Shown: positions 1 through 8,710, counted from the stretch's first letter. The stretch: 64,000 nt of DNA from JABMQB01 sp963666575 (GCA_963666575.2 CAXXYG010000012.1:310001-374000); one strand, 5' to 3'. Made by a program: numbers and translations. The notes: generated from the sequence alone by a model not told the origin.

Positions 1-249
1 AAACGGGTGCGCGAAGAAACCAATACACCTGCCGACCATAAATTGGGCGGACTAACACTTGGCATCAAAAATATTATGCATACCCGCAAAATTGTATTAA
101 TTGCCAAAGGGAAACAAAAAGCTGAAATGGTGGCGAAAATGTTGGAAGGGCCTGTTACAACCGATATACCGGCTTCGGTTTTACAATTGCATCCCAATTG
201 TGAATTCCTTCTGGATGCCGATGCTGCATCGTATTTAAAAAATAAATAA
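1..249 (+). CDS. nagB: Glucosamine-6-phosphate deaminase, C-terminal part (5' truncated by window edge)
   Basis: The reading frame is open from the first base, so this is the last 82 codons of a longer gene. The visible residues match the C-terminal end of the NagB/glucosamine-6-phosphate isomerase family: the IVLIAKGKQKAEMVAKMLEG segment, then GPVTTDIPASVLQLHPNC and a terminal LLDADAA block. The family converts glucosamine-6-phosphate to fructose-6-phosphate and ammonia in the cytoplasm, the last step of amino-sugar catabolism. The FucP-type permease starts 45 bases downstream, which suggests an amino-sugar uptake and use pair. The active-site region lies outside the window, so activity cannot be judged. 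Confidence 0.85.
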   Translation, partial: KRVREETNTPADHKLGGLTLGIKNIMHTRKIVLIAKGKQKAEMVAKMLEGPVTTDIPASVLQLHPNCEFLLDADAASYLKNK

Positions 250-294
250 TTTTCAAATTCCATCTCACCTAAACTAACTTAAACTAACCAAAAC

Positions 295-1617
295 GTGAAA
301 CAACTTGAAAAACAAACCAGCTACCTTGGCCCTTTTATCTCCTTAGTATTTTTATTTTTTGTGGTAGGATTTTTAACCACTGCCAATGGTCAATTCCAGG
401 GGCCGTTACGTGAAGCATTTTTAAAAGGTGCGGGCAACTTAAAAAATACATTCACCACCCTGATTACATTTGCCTGGTTTTTAGCCTATCCATTAACCGG
501 CGGAATTGGTTCGGCCTGGATTAATAAATACGGCTACAAAAGTACGTTAATTCGTGCTTCAGTAGTAATGATTATTGGTTTGGGGGCTTTCTTTTTGTCC
601 TCGTGGTTTACCGTAACATTTCCCGATTCGCATGTTAAAATAGCCTCTGCTATTGTGCCTTCCGGATTTTTTATCTTTTTAATAGGTTCATTTATTGTAG
701 GCGCTTCCTCCACCATTCTTCAGGTAGTGATTAATCCTTATCTAAGTGCCAGTTATGTAAAAGGCACACAGGCCATTCAACGTCTGGCAATTGGCGGGAC
801 AACCAATTCTATTGGAACGACCATCGCACCTTTTTTTGTGACAGGAATTGTTTTTGGTGGACTGGCTATGGAAAACATCCAGGTCAGTCAACTGATGGTA
901 CCATTTTTATCATTGATGGGAGTAATGGGTATTGTGGTTCTGATTTTGTTTAAATTATCGATGCCTGATATTCCATCCACAAAAACTGAAGCCGGCGAAA
1001 AACTGGAAAAAAGTATCTGGTCATTCAGCCATTTGAAGCTGGGGGTGGTTGCTGTGTTTTTTTATGTGGGGGCTGAGGTCTGTATCGGGAATAATATCAA
1101 TTTATACGTTATGGAACTCGAAAAAATCAGAGGCCCGTTTTCTTTTTTCGGGAACACTTCACTGACTTTGTTTGGGATCAATTTTGCCATTCCTGCATTA
1201 GCAGCAACTCTTTATTGGGGAGGTGTACTTATTGGTCGATTGGTAGGCAGCTCACTTAGCAAAGTAACACCCAAAGTGCAACTTTTAACAACCTCCACTT
1301 CGGCTTTAATTTTGGTTTCGTTGGCAATTATTCTCGATAACACGTGGGTATTGGTAGGAGTTGGTTTATTTCATTCAATTATGTGGGGCGCTATTTATAC
1401 TTTGTCGATTGCCGGATTGGGGAAATACACATCAAAAGCATCGGGAGTTTTTATGATTGGCGTATTTGGTGGAGCTGTGCTTCCGTTATTGCAGGGAGTA
1501 ATTGCCGATTCGCTCCATAGTTGGCGCTGGACCTGGTTTATCGTCCTTGGTGCCGAATTGTTTATCCTTTATTTTGCCCTTGTTGGTTCGAAGGTAAAAC
1601 AAAAAGTTGTAGTGTAG
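295..1617 (+). CDS. FucP-family MFS sugar:proton symporter (possibly NagP-like)
   Basis: The 440-residue protein is strongly hydrophobic throughout, consistent with 12 membrane spans. Its N-terminus has the pattern of the fucose/glucose-galactose permease family: FFVVGFLTTANGQFQGPLRE, where the family has a GFL-x5-Q-x-P-L-K/R motif after the first helix. The start is GTG at 295; no ATG precedes the first helix. Members import L-fucose, hexoses or N-acetylglucosamine across the inner membrane with protons. Because it directly follows nagB, N-acetylglucosamine (NagP-type) is a reasonable substrate guess, but substrate cannot be read from sequence. Confidence 0.85.
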   Translation: MKQLEKQTSYLGPFISLVFLFFVVGFLTTANGQFQGPLREAFLKGAGNLKNTFTTLITFAWFLAYPLTGGIGSAWINKYGYKSTLIRASVVMIIGLGAFFLSSWFTVTFPDSHVKIASAIVPSGFFIFLIGSFIVGASSTILQVVINPYLSASYVKGTQAIQRLAIGGTTNSIGTTIAPFFVTGIVFGGLAMENIQVSQLMVPFLSLMGVMGIVVLILFKLSMPDIPSTKTEAGEKLEKSIWSFSHLKLGVVAVFFYVGAEVCIGNNINLYVMELEKIRGPFSFFGNTSLTLFGINFAIPALAATLYWGGVLIGRLVGSSLSKVTPKVQLLTTSTSALILVSLAIILDNTWVLVGVGLFHSIMWGAIYTLSIAGLGKYTSKASGVFMIGVFGGAVLPLLQGVIADSLHSWRWTWFIVLGAELFILYFALVGSKVKQKVVV

Positions 1618-1647
1618 AAAAGGTATAATTTCTTCAAAAAAGTTACT

Positions 1648-2112
1648 ATGAAAGTTTTTATTTGCCTGTTTTTTATGATTGGAATTGGAATCAATGTTCA
1701 GGCTCAATTTGAAATAAGTTCATCCCGATTGTGGGAAAATTATCCTCCGGAAATACAAAAGCCGGGTTTTTGGTTGTTTCAAACTGATACGGTTCAAATG
1801 GATGACGATGCCGCTTTTGAAGAGGTTCTGCTTTTTAGTTCTGATAATGGCCATTACCCTTATTTCGACCTGTTTAAAAGGTATTATGTTATTCTTGATA
1901 ATTATTCAAAAACAATTCAATACAGTTCAGAAATAACAATTTCTACCAAAAGAGACTTAAAACTGGAGGACCGGAATAAAGACGGAAAATTTGAATTGTA
2001 CCTGAGTTATTTTAAAAATGGCGATTTTTCAGTCGATAAAAAAGGGAATAACCTTTCGGTAGAATGGGTGTATGATACTATCGAATGGAAGGAAAAAAAT
2101 GATAAAGAGTAG
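1648..2112 (+). CDS. Small secreted protein of unknown function
   Basis: The 154-residue product has a Sec signal peptide (hydrophobic core at about residues 4-18, likely cleavage after NVQA). The mature part is acidic and aromatic-rich. It contains a DRNKDGKFELYLSY segment resembling the calcium-binding loop seen in FG-GAP/VCBS-like or EF-hand-like repeats, but only one such loop is visible. I do not recognise the family. It sits 30 bases after the permease and 34 bases before the likely ThuA start, so it is probably part of the same transcript. Confidence 0.6.
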   Translation: MKVFICLFFMIGIGINVQAQFEISSSRLWENYPPEIQKPGFWLFQTDTVQMDDDAAFEEVLLFSSDNGHYPYFDLFKRYYVILDNYSKTIQYSSEITISTKRDLKLEDRNKDGKFELYLSYFKNGDFSVDKKGNNLSVEWVYDTIEWKEKNDKE

Positions 2113-2146
2113 AAATAAAATAGCAAAATTATTTTTAATATCGAAA

Positions 2147-3067
2147 ATGAAAAAACACCTGTCTGTAACAATTACTTTCATTTTATTTTTTGGTTTAGCA
2201 AATAGCGGTATTGCTCAGCAAAAAATTAAAACGGCAATCATTACCGGCCAGGATGGCAACCATTGGTGGCAAGGAGGAAGCGATGCAATAAAACAAATTC
2301 TTAAAAACAGTCATTTGTTTTTGGTTGATATAATTACCACACCTGCAATGGGTGAAGATATTTCAGGATTTAATCCTGATTTTAAGAAGTATAACATGGT
2401 GGTAATAAATTATGGAGGAGCCACCTGGCCCAAAAAAGCACAGAAAAATTTCGAGGCTTTTGTTGAAAATGGAGGTGGTGTGGTAGCTATCCATTCATCT
2501 GTAATTCCGATGGCCGATTGGCATGGATACAATTCGATAATGGGAATGGGTGCCTGGGATGGGCGAAATGAAAAAGATGGCCCTTATGTATATTGGGCCG
2601 ATGGTAAATTTATTTACGATTATTCCCCCGGAGGGGCAGGGCATCATGCATTGCAGCGGTTGTCAACCATCGAACACCGGAATACGGAACATGTAATTCT
2701 GAAAGGGTTAAATCCTGTTTGGCGCCATTTTAAAGATGAGATTTATTCAAAAATGCGCGGTCCTGCTAAAAATATGGAGGTTTTGGCCACTACCTGGGAT
2801 GACCCTAAATTGGGAGGATCAGGAAGGAATGAGCCAATCATGTGGACGGTTAATTATGGTAAAGGAAGGACATTCGTAACATTACTTGGCCATGCCGGAA
2901 ATGATCCTGAATTGAGGTATTCCATGGAATGCACGGGTTTTCAGGTAACATTATTGCGAGGTGCCGAATGGGCTGCAACAGGAAATGTTACTCAAAAAGC
3001 GCCTGCTGATTTTCCTACTGAAAATGTTTGTACGTTTAGGTATGAGTTTAAAATTCCTTTTGAATAA
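2147..3067 (+). CDS. Secreted ThuA-like domain protein (trehalose-utilisation family)
   Basis: I place the start at ATG 2147 because the following residues form a clean signal peptide (MKKHLSVTITFILFFGLANS, cleavage near GIAQ); an in-frame extension back to 2072 would overlap the previous gene and spoil it. The mature part (about 285 residues) is a ThuA domain, a class I glutamine-amidotransferase-like fold: YNMVVINYGG, ENGGGVVAIHSS, a central HRNTEHVILKGL, and PIMWTVNYGKGRTFVTLLGH near the end. ThuA-like proteins occur widely in Bacteroidota glycan loci, and some are linked to keto-glycoside metabolism. The reaction here is unknown; the export signal indicates a periplasmic role beside the GH30 enzyme. 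Confidence 0.8.
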   Translation: MKKHLSVTITFILFFGLANSGIAQQKIKTAIITGQDGNHWWQGGSDAIKQILKNSHLFLVDIITTPAMGEDISGFNPDFKKYNMVVINYGGATWPKKAQKNFEAFVENGGGVVAIHSSVIPMADWHGYNSIMGMGAWDGRNEKDGPYVYWADGKFIYDYSPGGAGHHALQRLSTIEHRNTEHVILKGLNPVWRHFKDEIYSKMRGPAKNMEVLATTWDDPKLGGSGRNEPIMWTVNYGKGRTFVTLLGHAGNDPELRYSMECTGFQVTLLRGAEWAATGNVTQKAPADFPTENVCTFRYEFKIPFE

Positions 3068-3115
3068 TTAGAGTTGCTATATTTGCTGTAATGAAATAAA
3101 ACAAAAATTAAACAG

Positions 3116-4570
3116 ATGAACTTAAATTTTTCGCGATACCTGCTATTGGTTGCCTTTTTTTTCTTTTTTGCCGGAGGCGAAAAAAAGGCTTTTTCGGAAG
3201 AAACACAGAAAACAATAATTGAAGAACCTGTCTTTTCTGATTCGGAAGTTGAATTTTGGCTGACGAGCCCTTCACAAAACATTCTGTTTAAAAAACAAAA
3301 TACGAATCTGATTTTTGGGAAAAAAACCAACAATTTCCCGGTTATTGAAATAAATGAAAATAAAAAATACCAGTCGATTGATGGATTTGGGTGTACACTT
3401 ACCGGAGGAAGTGCTTTGGTAATTAATTTGATGGATGAAAAAAGCAAGTCTGATTTACTACAGGAACTTTTTGCCAGTGATGGGTCCAATATTGGAATGA
3501 GTTATTTGCGAATTAGTATTGGGGCCTCTGATTTAAGTGACCACCTTTTTTCGTACAACGATTTGCCTACGGGAGAAACGGATCCAGAACTTAAAAAATT
3601 TAGTTTAGAACCTGAAAAGAAAGATTTGATTCCAATTCTTCAACAAATTCTGGCGATAAATCCAAAAATAAAGATTATGGGTTCTCCATGGTCGGCACCA
3701 ACCTGGATGAAAACCAATAATGATACAAGAGGCGGAAGTTTATTACCCGAATATTTTGGCACTTATGCATTGTATTTTGTAAAATATATTCAAGGAATGG
3801 CTGAGGTTGGTATCCCCATTGATGCTATTACTATCCAGAATGAACCGCTTCACCCCGGTAATAACCCGAGTATGTATATGGAAGCAATTGATCAGGCTAC
3901 ATTTATTAAAAACCATTTGGGGCCTGCTTTTGAATCTGCTGGAATAAAAACAAAAATTATTTTGTATGATCATAATGCCGACCGTCCTGATTACCCCATA
4001 AGTATTTTGGATGATCAGGAAGCTGCAAAATATGTGGATGGTTCAGCATTTCATTTATATGGAGGCACCATCGATGCTTTATCGCAGGTGCATGAGGCGC
4101 ATCCTGACAAGAACCTTTATTTTACAGAACAATGGGTAGGAGCTCCTGGCGACTTGGCCGGTGATTTGTTATGGCATGTAAAAACGTTAATAATTGGCGC
4201 TACCCGTAATTGGAGCAAAAATGTGTTGGAATGGAATTTGGCTGCAGACCCAAATCAGGATCCGCATACCGATAGGGGTGGGTGCGACCGATGTTTAGGT
4301 GCAGTAACAATTGATGGAAATAAAGTTGTCCGTAATCCTGCCTATTACATTATTGCCCATGCTTCGAAGTTTGTAGTGCCAGGTTCTGTCAGGATAAAAA
4401 CCAATTTGCCTGAAAATCTACCGAATGTAGCGTTTAAAACACCTGATGGGAAAACAGTTTTAATTGTAGTAAATGATGGTTCCGTTTTTCAGCAATTTAG
4501 TATAAAAGGAAATAATAAATTTGTGAATTTGACTCTTGAGAAAGGAGCTGTTGGAACCTATATTTGGTGA
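3116..4570 (+). CDS. GH30-family glycoside hydrolase (glucosylceramidase/beta-1,6-glucanase type)
   Basis: The 484-residue protein has an N-terminal hydrophobic export segment (residues 7-20) and a (beta/alpha)8 barrel of clan GH-A. Family landmarks are DGFGCTLTGGSA near the start, LRISIGASDLS, KIMGSPWSAPTWMKTN, the acid/base Glu243 in ITIQNEPLHP, and the nucleophile Glu338 in YFTEQWVG. A short beta-sandwich with the segment AFKTPDGKTVLIVVND follows, as in GH30 enzymes. GH30 members hydrolyse beta-1,6-glucan, glucosylceramide, xylan or related beta-glycosides; the IQNEP context favours the glucosylceramidase/beta-1,6-glucanase branch over the xylanase one. It is the last gene of its transcript, with a hairpin terminator about 100 bases downstream. 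Confidence 0.88.
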   Translation: MNLNFSRYLLLVAFFFFFAGGEKKAFSEETQKTIIEEPVFSDSEVEFWLTSPSQNILFKKQNTNLIFGKKTNNFPVIEINENKKYQSIDGFGCTLTGGSALVINLMDEKSKSDLLQELFASDGSNIGMSYLRISIGASDLSDHLFSYNDLPTGETDPELKKFSLEPEKKDLIPILQQILAINPKIKIMGSPWSAPTWMKTNNDTRGGSLLPEYFGTYALYFVKYIQGMAEVGIPIDAITIQNEPLHPGNNPSMYMEAIDQATFIKNHLGPAFESAGIKTKIILYDHNADRPDYPISILDDQEAAKYVDGSAFHLYGGTIDALSQVHEAHPDKNLYFTEQWVGAPGDLAGDLLWHVKTLIIGATRNWSKNVLEWNLAADPNQDPHTDRGGCDRCLGAVTIDGNKVVRNPAYYIIAHASKFVVPGSVRIKTNLPENLPNVAFKTPDGKTVLIVVNDGSVFQQFSIKGNNKFVNLTLEKGAVGTYIW

Positions 4571-4665
4571 AATACCCATAGTTGTTATTATGCTTGACAA
4601 ACTTTTAAAAGAAAGGTGTTAAGAATAAATTATAGTGGTGGCTTTATTTGAAGTTACTAAAATGT

Positions 4666-4700
4666 AAGGTTGTTGATCTAGCGATTTACAGCCTTTTTTT
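4666..4700 (+). terminator. Rho-independent terminator after the GH30 gene
   Basis: AAGGTTGT (4666-4673) pairs with ACAGCCTT (4688-4695) including one G-U pair. An inner ATC/GAT stem closes a TAGC loop, and seven T residues follow in and after the right arm. Confidence 0.75.
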
Positions 4701-5163
4701 CTAAAATCGTTTTTGAGAACCTGAAATAATGGATATTTATCAGGCTTATGGTTTTGATAAAATTGGAGTTTTTCATTTATTTTCTTTAAAGTGCGCAAAG
4801 GATATTTTGAGTTTTAAATGTGAATTTTTTAATCATTTATAACTTTTTTGGCTTTAATGTAACTTACAATTATGTATTTCAAACAGTTTTAAAAGTTCTC
4901 TAATATCAAACTTATGGCAAGATGATTTCTGATATTGGTGAAATTTTATTGTCGATATTTCCATAAAATTAACAAAACTAAAATATTTTTTTCCAGATTC
5001 TGTTCCCGATTTATTCTTTATTTTACAACATATTGTTAACCTGATATAAATTTATGTCAAAACTAAAATATTTTACTTAAATTATTTGATAGGGCTAAAA
5101 AGTTGAAAAACAGATCAATGTAGAGTTTAGTAAAAAATAAATTAAAAAATATTGCTATTATGT

Positions 5164-5196
5164 ATTGCATAGTTCTATTTTTTGTACGTATATTTG
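5164..5196 (+). promoter_or_regulatory. Bacteroidota-type promoter
   Basis: ATTG at 5164-5167 lies 21 bases before TATATTTG at 5189-5196, matching the Bacteroidota primary sigma pattern TTTG-N19-21-TAnnTTTG. It would drive the repeat-protein/PadR/PspC genes. Confidence 0.6.
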
Positions 5197-5331
5197 TATA
5201 GCAAATAACAGTGCAATAAAAAGTAATAGTTTTAAAAAAGTTCTATATAAAATGTAACGGTTCGAAAAAAACAACGTCATATTAGTGAAAACAAAACAAA
5301 ACGTAAATCAGAAACAATAAAACTTAAAGCC

Positions 5332-5850
5332 ATGAAAACAATAAACAATGTTCCGAAAGCAAAATTAGAATCACTGATAATAATTATAAGTTTAGTTTTA
5401 ACAAGTTTTACATTAAATGCCCAGTATGAATGGAAATCATTTAATGAAACAAACAGTATAAACGAAGTTGCCATGCTTGATTATAAATTTCAGGAGAACT
5501 TAAAAATTGAAGTTGAAACAAATTTGGCTGGATTAAATGAATTATCAGAATGGTTATTTGAAACAACCGATGAGGTTTTAGAATTAGAAGAGTGGATGAC
5601 AAATGAAGCAATGTTCGAAGCCGGTTTAATGACATTCGAAGAAGAAACCGATGCTCCATTAGAACTTGAAGAGTGGATGATGGAAGAAACCAATTTTAGC
5701 AATTCTACTTTCGAAATTATGGACGAAACCGAAGATACTCTTGAATTGGAGGATTGGATGTTAAACGAAGAATTATTTGATACGACTGAAGAAGGCGATT
5801 CGCCTTTAGAATTAGAAACCTGGATGACGAATGATAAGTTGTGGATTTAA
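5332..5850 (+). CDS. Secreted acidic protein with LELExWM repeats
   Basis: The 172-residue product has a Sec signal peptide (hydrophobic core about residues 13-28, likely cleavage after LNA at residue 30). The mature protein is very acidic and built from a repeated LELExWM motif: LELEEWM at 83-89, LELEEWM at 110-116, LELEDWM at 137-143 and LELETWM at 159-165, each followed by an acidic stretch and usually a Phe. A degenerate copy is LNELSEWL at 68-75. The spacing is 27, 27 and 22 residues. There are no cysteines, no enzyme motif and no transmembrane segment after cleavage. I do not know its function. It is followed 65 bases later by padR and then pspC in the same direction, so it may be exported under envelope-stress control. 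Similar short acidic repeat proteins exist in Bacteroidota, but I know of no assigned role. Confidence 0.75.
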   Translation: MKTINNVPKAKLESLIIIISLVLTSFTLNAQYEWKSFNETNSINEVAMLDYKFQENLKIEVETNLAGLNELSEWLFETTDEVLELEEWMTNEAMFEAGLMTFEEETDAPLELEEWMMEETNFSNSTFEIMDETEDTLELEDWMLNEELFDTTEEGDSPLELETWMTNDKLWI

Positions 5851-5915
5851 CAGATCAGGTTTTTAAAAACGGAGAAGAGAAGACAGATTTGAATAATTAT
5901 TAAAAGCCAATTAAA

Positions 5916-6248
5916 ATGAAGATAGAAAATGCAAAAGCACAGATGAGGAAGGGAGTATTAGAATACTGCATACTTTCAATATTGAGTGAAAAACCATTGT
6001 ATGCAAATAACATTATACAAGGATTAAGAGAGGCTAAAATGATTGTGGTTGAAGGAACTCTTTATCCATTGCTTACCCGGCTAAAAAATGCAGGACTACT
6101 GGCTTACAAATGGGAAGAATCAACCCAGGGGCCTCCACGTAAGTATTATGAATTAACTGACAGCGGCCGGCAATCTTTAGGCGAATTGGAAGATTCGTGG
6201 AGTGAATTGGTTAACGCCGTTGATATGGTTAAAAAGAACAGGGCATAA
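5916..6248 (+). CDS. PadR-family transcriptional regulator
   Basis: The 110-residue protein is a single winged helix with the PadR hallmark sequence: RKGVLEYCILSILSEKPLYA at the N-terminus, EGTLYPLLTRLKNAGLL as the recognition helix, and GPPRKYYELTDSGRQSL forming the wing. The short C-terminal helix (about residues 85-108) dimerises in this family. PadR proteins are usually cytoplasmic repressors of nearby genes. Here the gene lies between the repeat protein and pspC, a small PadR-PspC arrangement common in Bacteroidota. Confidence 0.92.
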   Translation: MKIENAKAQMRKGVLEYCILSILSEKPLYANNIIQGLREAKMIVVEGTLYPLLTRLKNAGLLAYKWEESTQGPPRKYYELTDSGRQSLGELEDSWSELVNAVDMVKKNRA

Positions 6249-6292
6249 CCATTCATAAATGAAAACGATTAAACAACTTAAAATTAAATACA

Positions 6293-6925
6293 ATGAAAAA
6301 GACATTAACAATTAACATTAGCGGTTCGGTTTTTCATATCGAAGAAGATGCATTTGAAGTATTACAAAAATATCTGGCAACATTGGCCAATCATTTTGGG
6401 AATGATAGCGATGGAAAAGAAATTATTTCAGACATAGAAGTCAGAATAGCAGAGATATTTAATTCAAAAATTACAAATGAGAAAAACGTTGTTATTCTTG
6501 AATGGGTTAACGAGGTTATGGAGATAATGGGTACTCCCGAAACTTTTATTGAAGAAGAAGGAGAAGAAGATGGTTACAGTGGCAGGAATAAGAAAAAAAG
6601 AAGGTTGTACCGCGATCCTGAACAAAGTGTATTAAGTGGTGTTTGTGGGGGATTAGGTGCATATTTTAATTTAGACCCGGTTTTAGTACGAATTATTTTT
6701 GTGGCCTTATTTTTTGTTACTGCAGGCACGGCAATATTTGCTTACCTTATTCTTTGGATTGCCGTACCAAAAGCTATAAACACAGCTCAACGCCTCGAAA
6801 TGAGAGGGTATGAGCCTACTGTAAAAAACATCGAAAAATTTATTAAAGAAGAAGTTGATATGGTGAAAGAAAGCTATAAAAAGTTCCGTAAATCAAATGT
6901 TTTTTCAAAAAGGAAAAAGAAGTAG
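6293..6925 (+). CDS. PspC-domain membrane protein
   Basis: The 210-residue protein begins with a cytoplasmic-looking region (1-100) resembling the N-terminal segment found in Bacteroidota PspC proteins (MKKTLTINISGSVFHIEEDA). A canonical PspC domain follows at about 104-160: RRLYRDPEQSVLSGVCGGLG, then hydrophobic helices to YLILWIAVPK. A basic, lysine-rich tail ends the protein. PspC domains act at the inner membrane in envelope-stress responses; the family function in Bacteroidota is not well defined. It is the last gene of the padR unit and is followed by a terminator. Confidence 0.9.
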   Translation: MKKTLTINISGSVFHIEEDAFEVLQKYLATLANHFGNDSDGKEIISDIEVRIAEIFNSKITNEKNVVILEWVNEVMEIMGTPETFIEEEGEEDGYSGRNKKKRRLYRDPEQSVLSGVCGGLGAYFNLDPVLVRIIFVALFFVTAGTAIFAYLILWIAVPKAINTAQRLEMRGYEPTVKNIEKFIKEEVDMVKESYKKFRKSNVFSKRKKK

Positions 6926-6954
6926 GATAGTCGGTTAAAACGTATTTTAAATTC

Positions 6955-6990
6955 AAAAAAGGAGTTGCCGAAATAAAGGTGGCTCCTTTT
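6955..6990 (+). terminator. Rho-independent terminator after pspC
   Basis: GGAGTTGCC (6961-6969) pairs fully with GGTGGCTCC (6978-6986), using three G-U pairs, around an 8-base loop. An A-run precedes and a T-run follows. Confidence 0.75.
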
Positions 6991-7019
6991 CTATTTTCAG
7001 AAATATAGTTGTTTTTTTT

Positions 7020-7027
7020 TATATTTG
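7020..7027 (+). promoter_or_regulatory. -7 box upstream of the locus A ECF sigma gene
   Basis: TATATTTG matches TAnnTTTG and lies 18 bases before the ATG at 7046. No clear -33 element was seen at the expected distance, so this is tentative. Confidence 0.4.
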
Positions 7028-7045
7028 GGGCGCTGATTAAAAAAT

Positions 7046-7624
7046 ATGGTTGAGCCAATCGAACTAAATTTAAAAGTAAACAGAGAAAGTTTTAAAACAA
7101 TTTTTACGCATTACTTCCAGCCTTTATATCATTTGAGTGTTTTTTATCTTAACGACGACGATGAAGCAAAAAGTGTTGTTCAGGATGCTTTTATAAAATT
7201 GTGGGAAAGCAGGACTGAACTCCATTCCGATTCAAATTTGAAAAACTATTTGTTTACGCTTGTTAAAAACAATTGCCTCAATATTCTGAAGCGTAGGCAA
7301 ATTATGCTAAAACACCACGAGAAAATCAGGTGGATGGAAATGCACTATCAGTATGAAAGCCTTACAAAAATAAATAGCGATTATTTAGAGTTCGAAGAAT
7401 TAAAAGAGAAAATTGAGAAGGCAATAAAAAACTTGCCTGAACATTGCCGTGCTGTTTTTGAAATGAGTCGTTTCGAAGATTTGAAAAACCGCGAAATTGC
7501 TGAAAAATTGGGGGTTTCCCAAAAAACCGTTGAAGCCCATCTTACAAAAGCCTTAAAAATTCTGCGTAAGGAATTAAAAGAGTATCTACCTATTATTGTT
7601 TTAATTTCAAATATCCTTAATTGA
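7046..7624 (+). CDS. FecI-type ECF RNA polymerase sigma factor (locus A)
   Basis: The 192-residue protein has sigma region 2 at about 15-85 (FQPLYHLSVFYLNDDDEAKS, then VVQDAFIKLWE) and sigma region 4 at about 130-180 (LPEHCRAVFEMSRFEDLKNR, then EIAEKLGVSQKTVEAHLTKA). The LPEHCRAVFEMSRFE signature is typical of the Bacteroidota RNA polymerase sigma-70 family paired with FecR. A FecR gene follows 96 bases later, then an STN-containing SusC. By the known FecI-FecR-FecA logic, it should direct transcription of the locus A susC operon once released at the inner membrane. Confidence 0.93.
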   Translation: MVEPIELNLKVNRESFKTIFTHYFQPLYHLSVFYLNDDDEAKSVVQDAFIKLWESRTELHSDSNLKNYLFTLVKNNCLNILKRRQIMLKHHEKIRWMEMHYQYESLTKINSDYLEFEELKEKIEKAIKNLPEHCRAVFEMSRFEDLKNREIAEKLGVSQKTVEAHLTKALKILRKELKEYLPIIVLISNILN

Positions 7625-7720
7625 TTAACATTGAGGGTGTTAGTGTGTTTGGTTAAAAATAACCTGATTTTTCATTAGGGTATCAATTAATTGGTTTGTT
7701 AATATATAAACAATTCAGAA

Positions 7721-8710
7721 ATGAAGGAGAACTTACTATCACGCATTTTGTCAGGAGAAGCATCTTCAAAAGAGAAAGAAGCTTTTTTTCTGGAATTAAA
7801 AGACAACAATGCGGAGGAAGAATTGTATTACGAAGTAAAAAGCCTTTGGCTTAAATCATCTATGCAACAGTCAGTTATTGATGTTGATTCCGAATTTAAT
7901 GACCTTTGGAAAAAAATTAATAAAAAGGGAAAACAATCGCAACTATTGATTAGGAGGAGAATTTTACAATATGCTGCAATTGCCCTTTTGATGATAGGTA
8001 TAGGTGCCCTTTCAGGTTATTTTATTTCTCAAAGGCCTCAATATACCAACCCAGGCAAACAAACTTACACAGCCATGAAAGGTAGTGTAAGTGAAATCGA
8101 ATTTGCCGATGGTACAAAAGTTTGGCTTAATGCCGACTCAAAACTAACTTATTTGTATGACCACAAAAATAAAAAACGTAAGGCTGAATTAACAGGCGAA
8201 GCTTTTTTTGAGATAGTCCACATGGATGATTGTCCCTTTGAAGTAGAAGTAGGGCAAATAATTGTACGTGATCTGGGTACTACATTTAATATCAAGGCCT
8301 ATCCTGAGAATGATTTTATTGAAACATCGCTGGTTGAAGGGAAAGCTGATATTTTAAATATTAAAGGTAATACACTTTTATCATTGAAGCCAGGAGAAAG
8401 TGCCATCTATTTTTCTGAAGAGAAAAAAATAGAATTAAGGTCGATAACAAATAATGTTTTGTCGGCTTGGCGGAATGGCAAGTTTGTTATTCGTGACCAA
8501 CGGCTCGAAGATATTTTTACAGAAATTAGCAGGTGGTATGATGTTGAGTTCAGGTTCGAAAGAGAAGAATTGCGTGATTACCGGTTCACTGGGAACATAA
8601 AAAAATCGACAACAGCATTGCACGTTTTAAAAATGCTACGGTTAACAACTCAATTTAATTACCGGATTATTGAAAATCCAAATCAACCCGACGTGATAAT
8701 TATCTATTAG
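7721..8710 (+). CDS. FecR-family anti-sigma factor (locus A)
   Basis: The 329-residue protein has a cytoplasmic N-terminal region (1-80), one transmembrane helix at about 83-104 (ILQYAAIALLMIGIGALSGY), a periplasmic FecR domain at about 115-215 (EIEFADGTKVWLNADSKLTY, ELTGEAFFEIVH, VRDLGTTFNIKAY) and a C-terminal DUF4974-type domain at about 255-325 (RLEDIFTEISRWYDVEFRFE). It should hold the upstream ECF sigma factor at the membrane and sense the STN domain of the downstream SusC in the periplasm. A stem-loop at 8786-8813 separates it from susC. Confidence 0.93.
   Translation: MKENLLSRILSGEASSKEKEAFFLELKDNNAEEELYYEVKSLWLKSSMQQSVIDVDSEFNDLWKKINKKGKQSQLLIRRRILQYAAIALLMIGIGALSGYFISQRPQYTNPGKQTYTAMKGSVSEIEFADGTKVWLNADSKLTYLYDHKNKKRKAELTGEAFFEIVHMDDCPFEVEVGQIIVRDLGTTFNIKAYPENDFIETSLVEGKADILNIKGNTLLSLKPGESAIYFSEEKKIELRSITNNVLSAWRNGKFVIRDQRLEDIFTEISRWYDVEFRFEREELRDYRFTGNIKKSTTALHVLKMLRLTTQFNYRIIENPNQPDVIIIY

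Larger units (their letters stand above)
4571..5331. other. Long AT-rich intergenic region without a gene
   Basis: No plausible coding frame was found in these 760 bases. It holds the GH30 terminator (4666-4700), a 16-bp direct repeat AAAACTAAAATATTTT at 4974-4989 and 5059-5074, and a promoter at 5164-5196. The 5' leader of the following gene would be about 130 bases. No further structure was recognised in 4700-4970. Confidence 0.7.

Noticed and set aside
2992..3489. 165-codon minus-strand frame opposite the ThuA and GH30 genes
   Set aside because: It lies against two clear plus-strand genes and its translation is low-complexity, consistent with an antisense shadow.
4571..5331. Possible small RNA or hidden gene in the long AT-rich spacer
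   Set aside because: Apart from a terminator, a short direct repeat and a promoter, no stable structure or coding bias was visible.
5441..5702. Minus-strand frames of about 70 codons opposite the repeat-protein gene
   Set aside because: They arise from the repetitive LELExWM coding sequence read backwards, are Ser- or Leu-rich, and overlap a well-supported gene.
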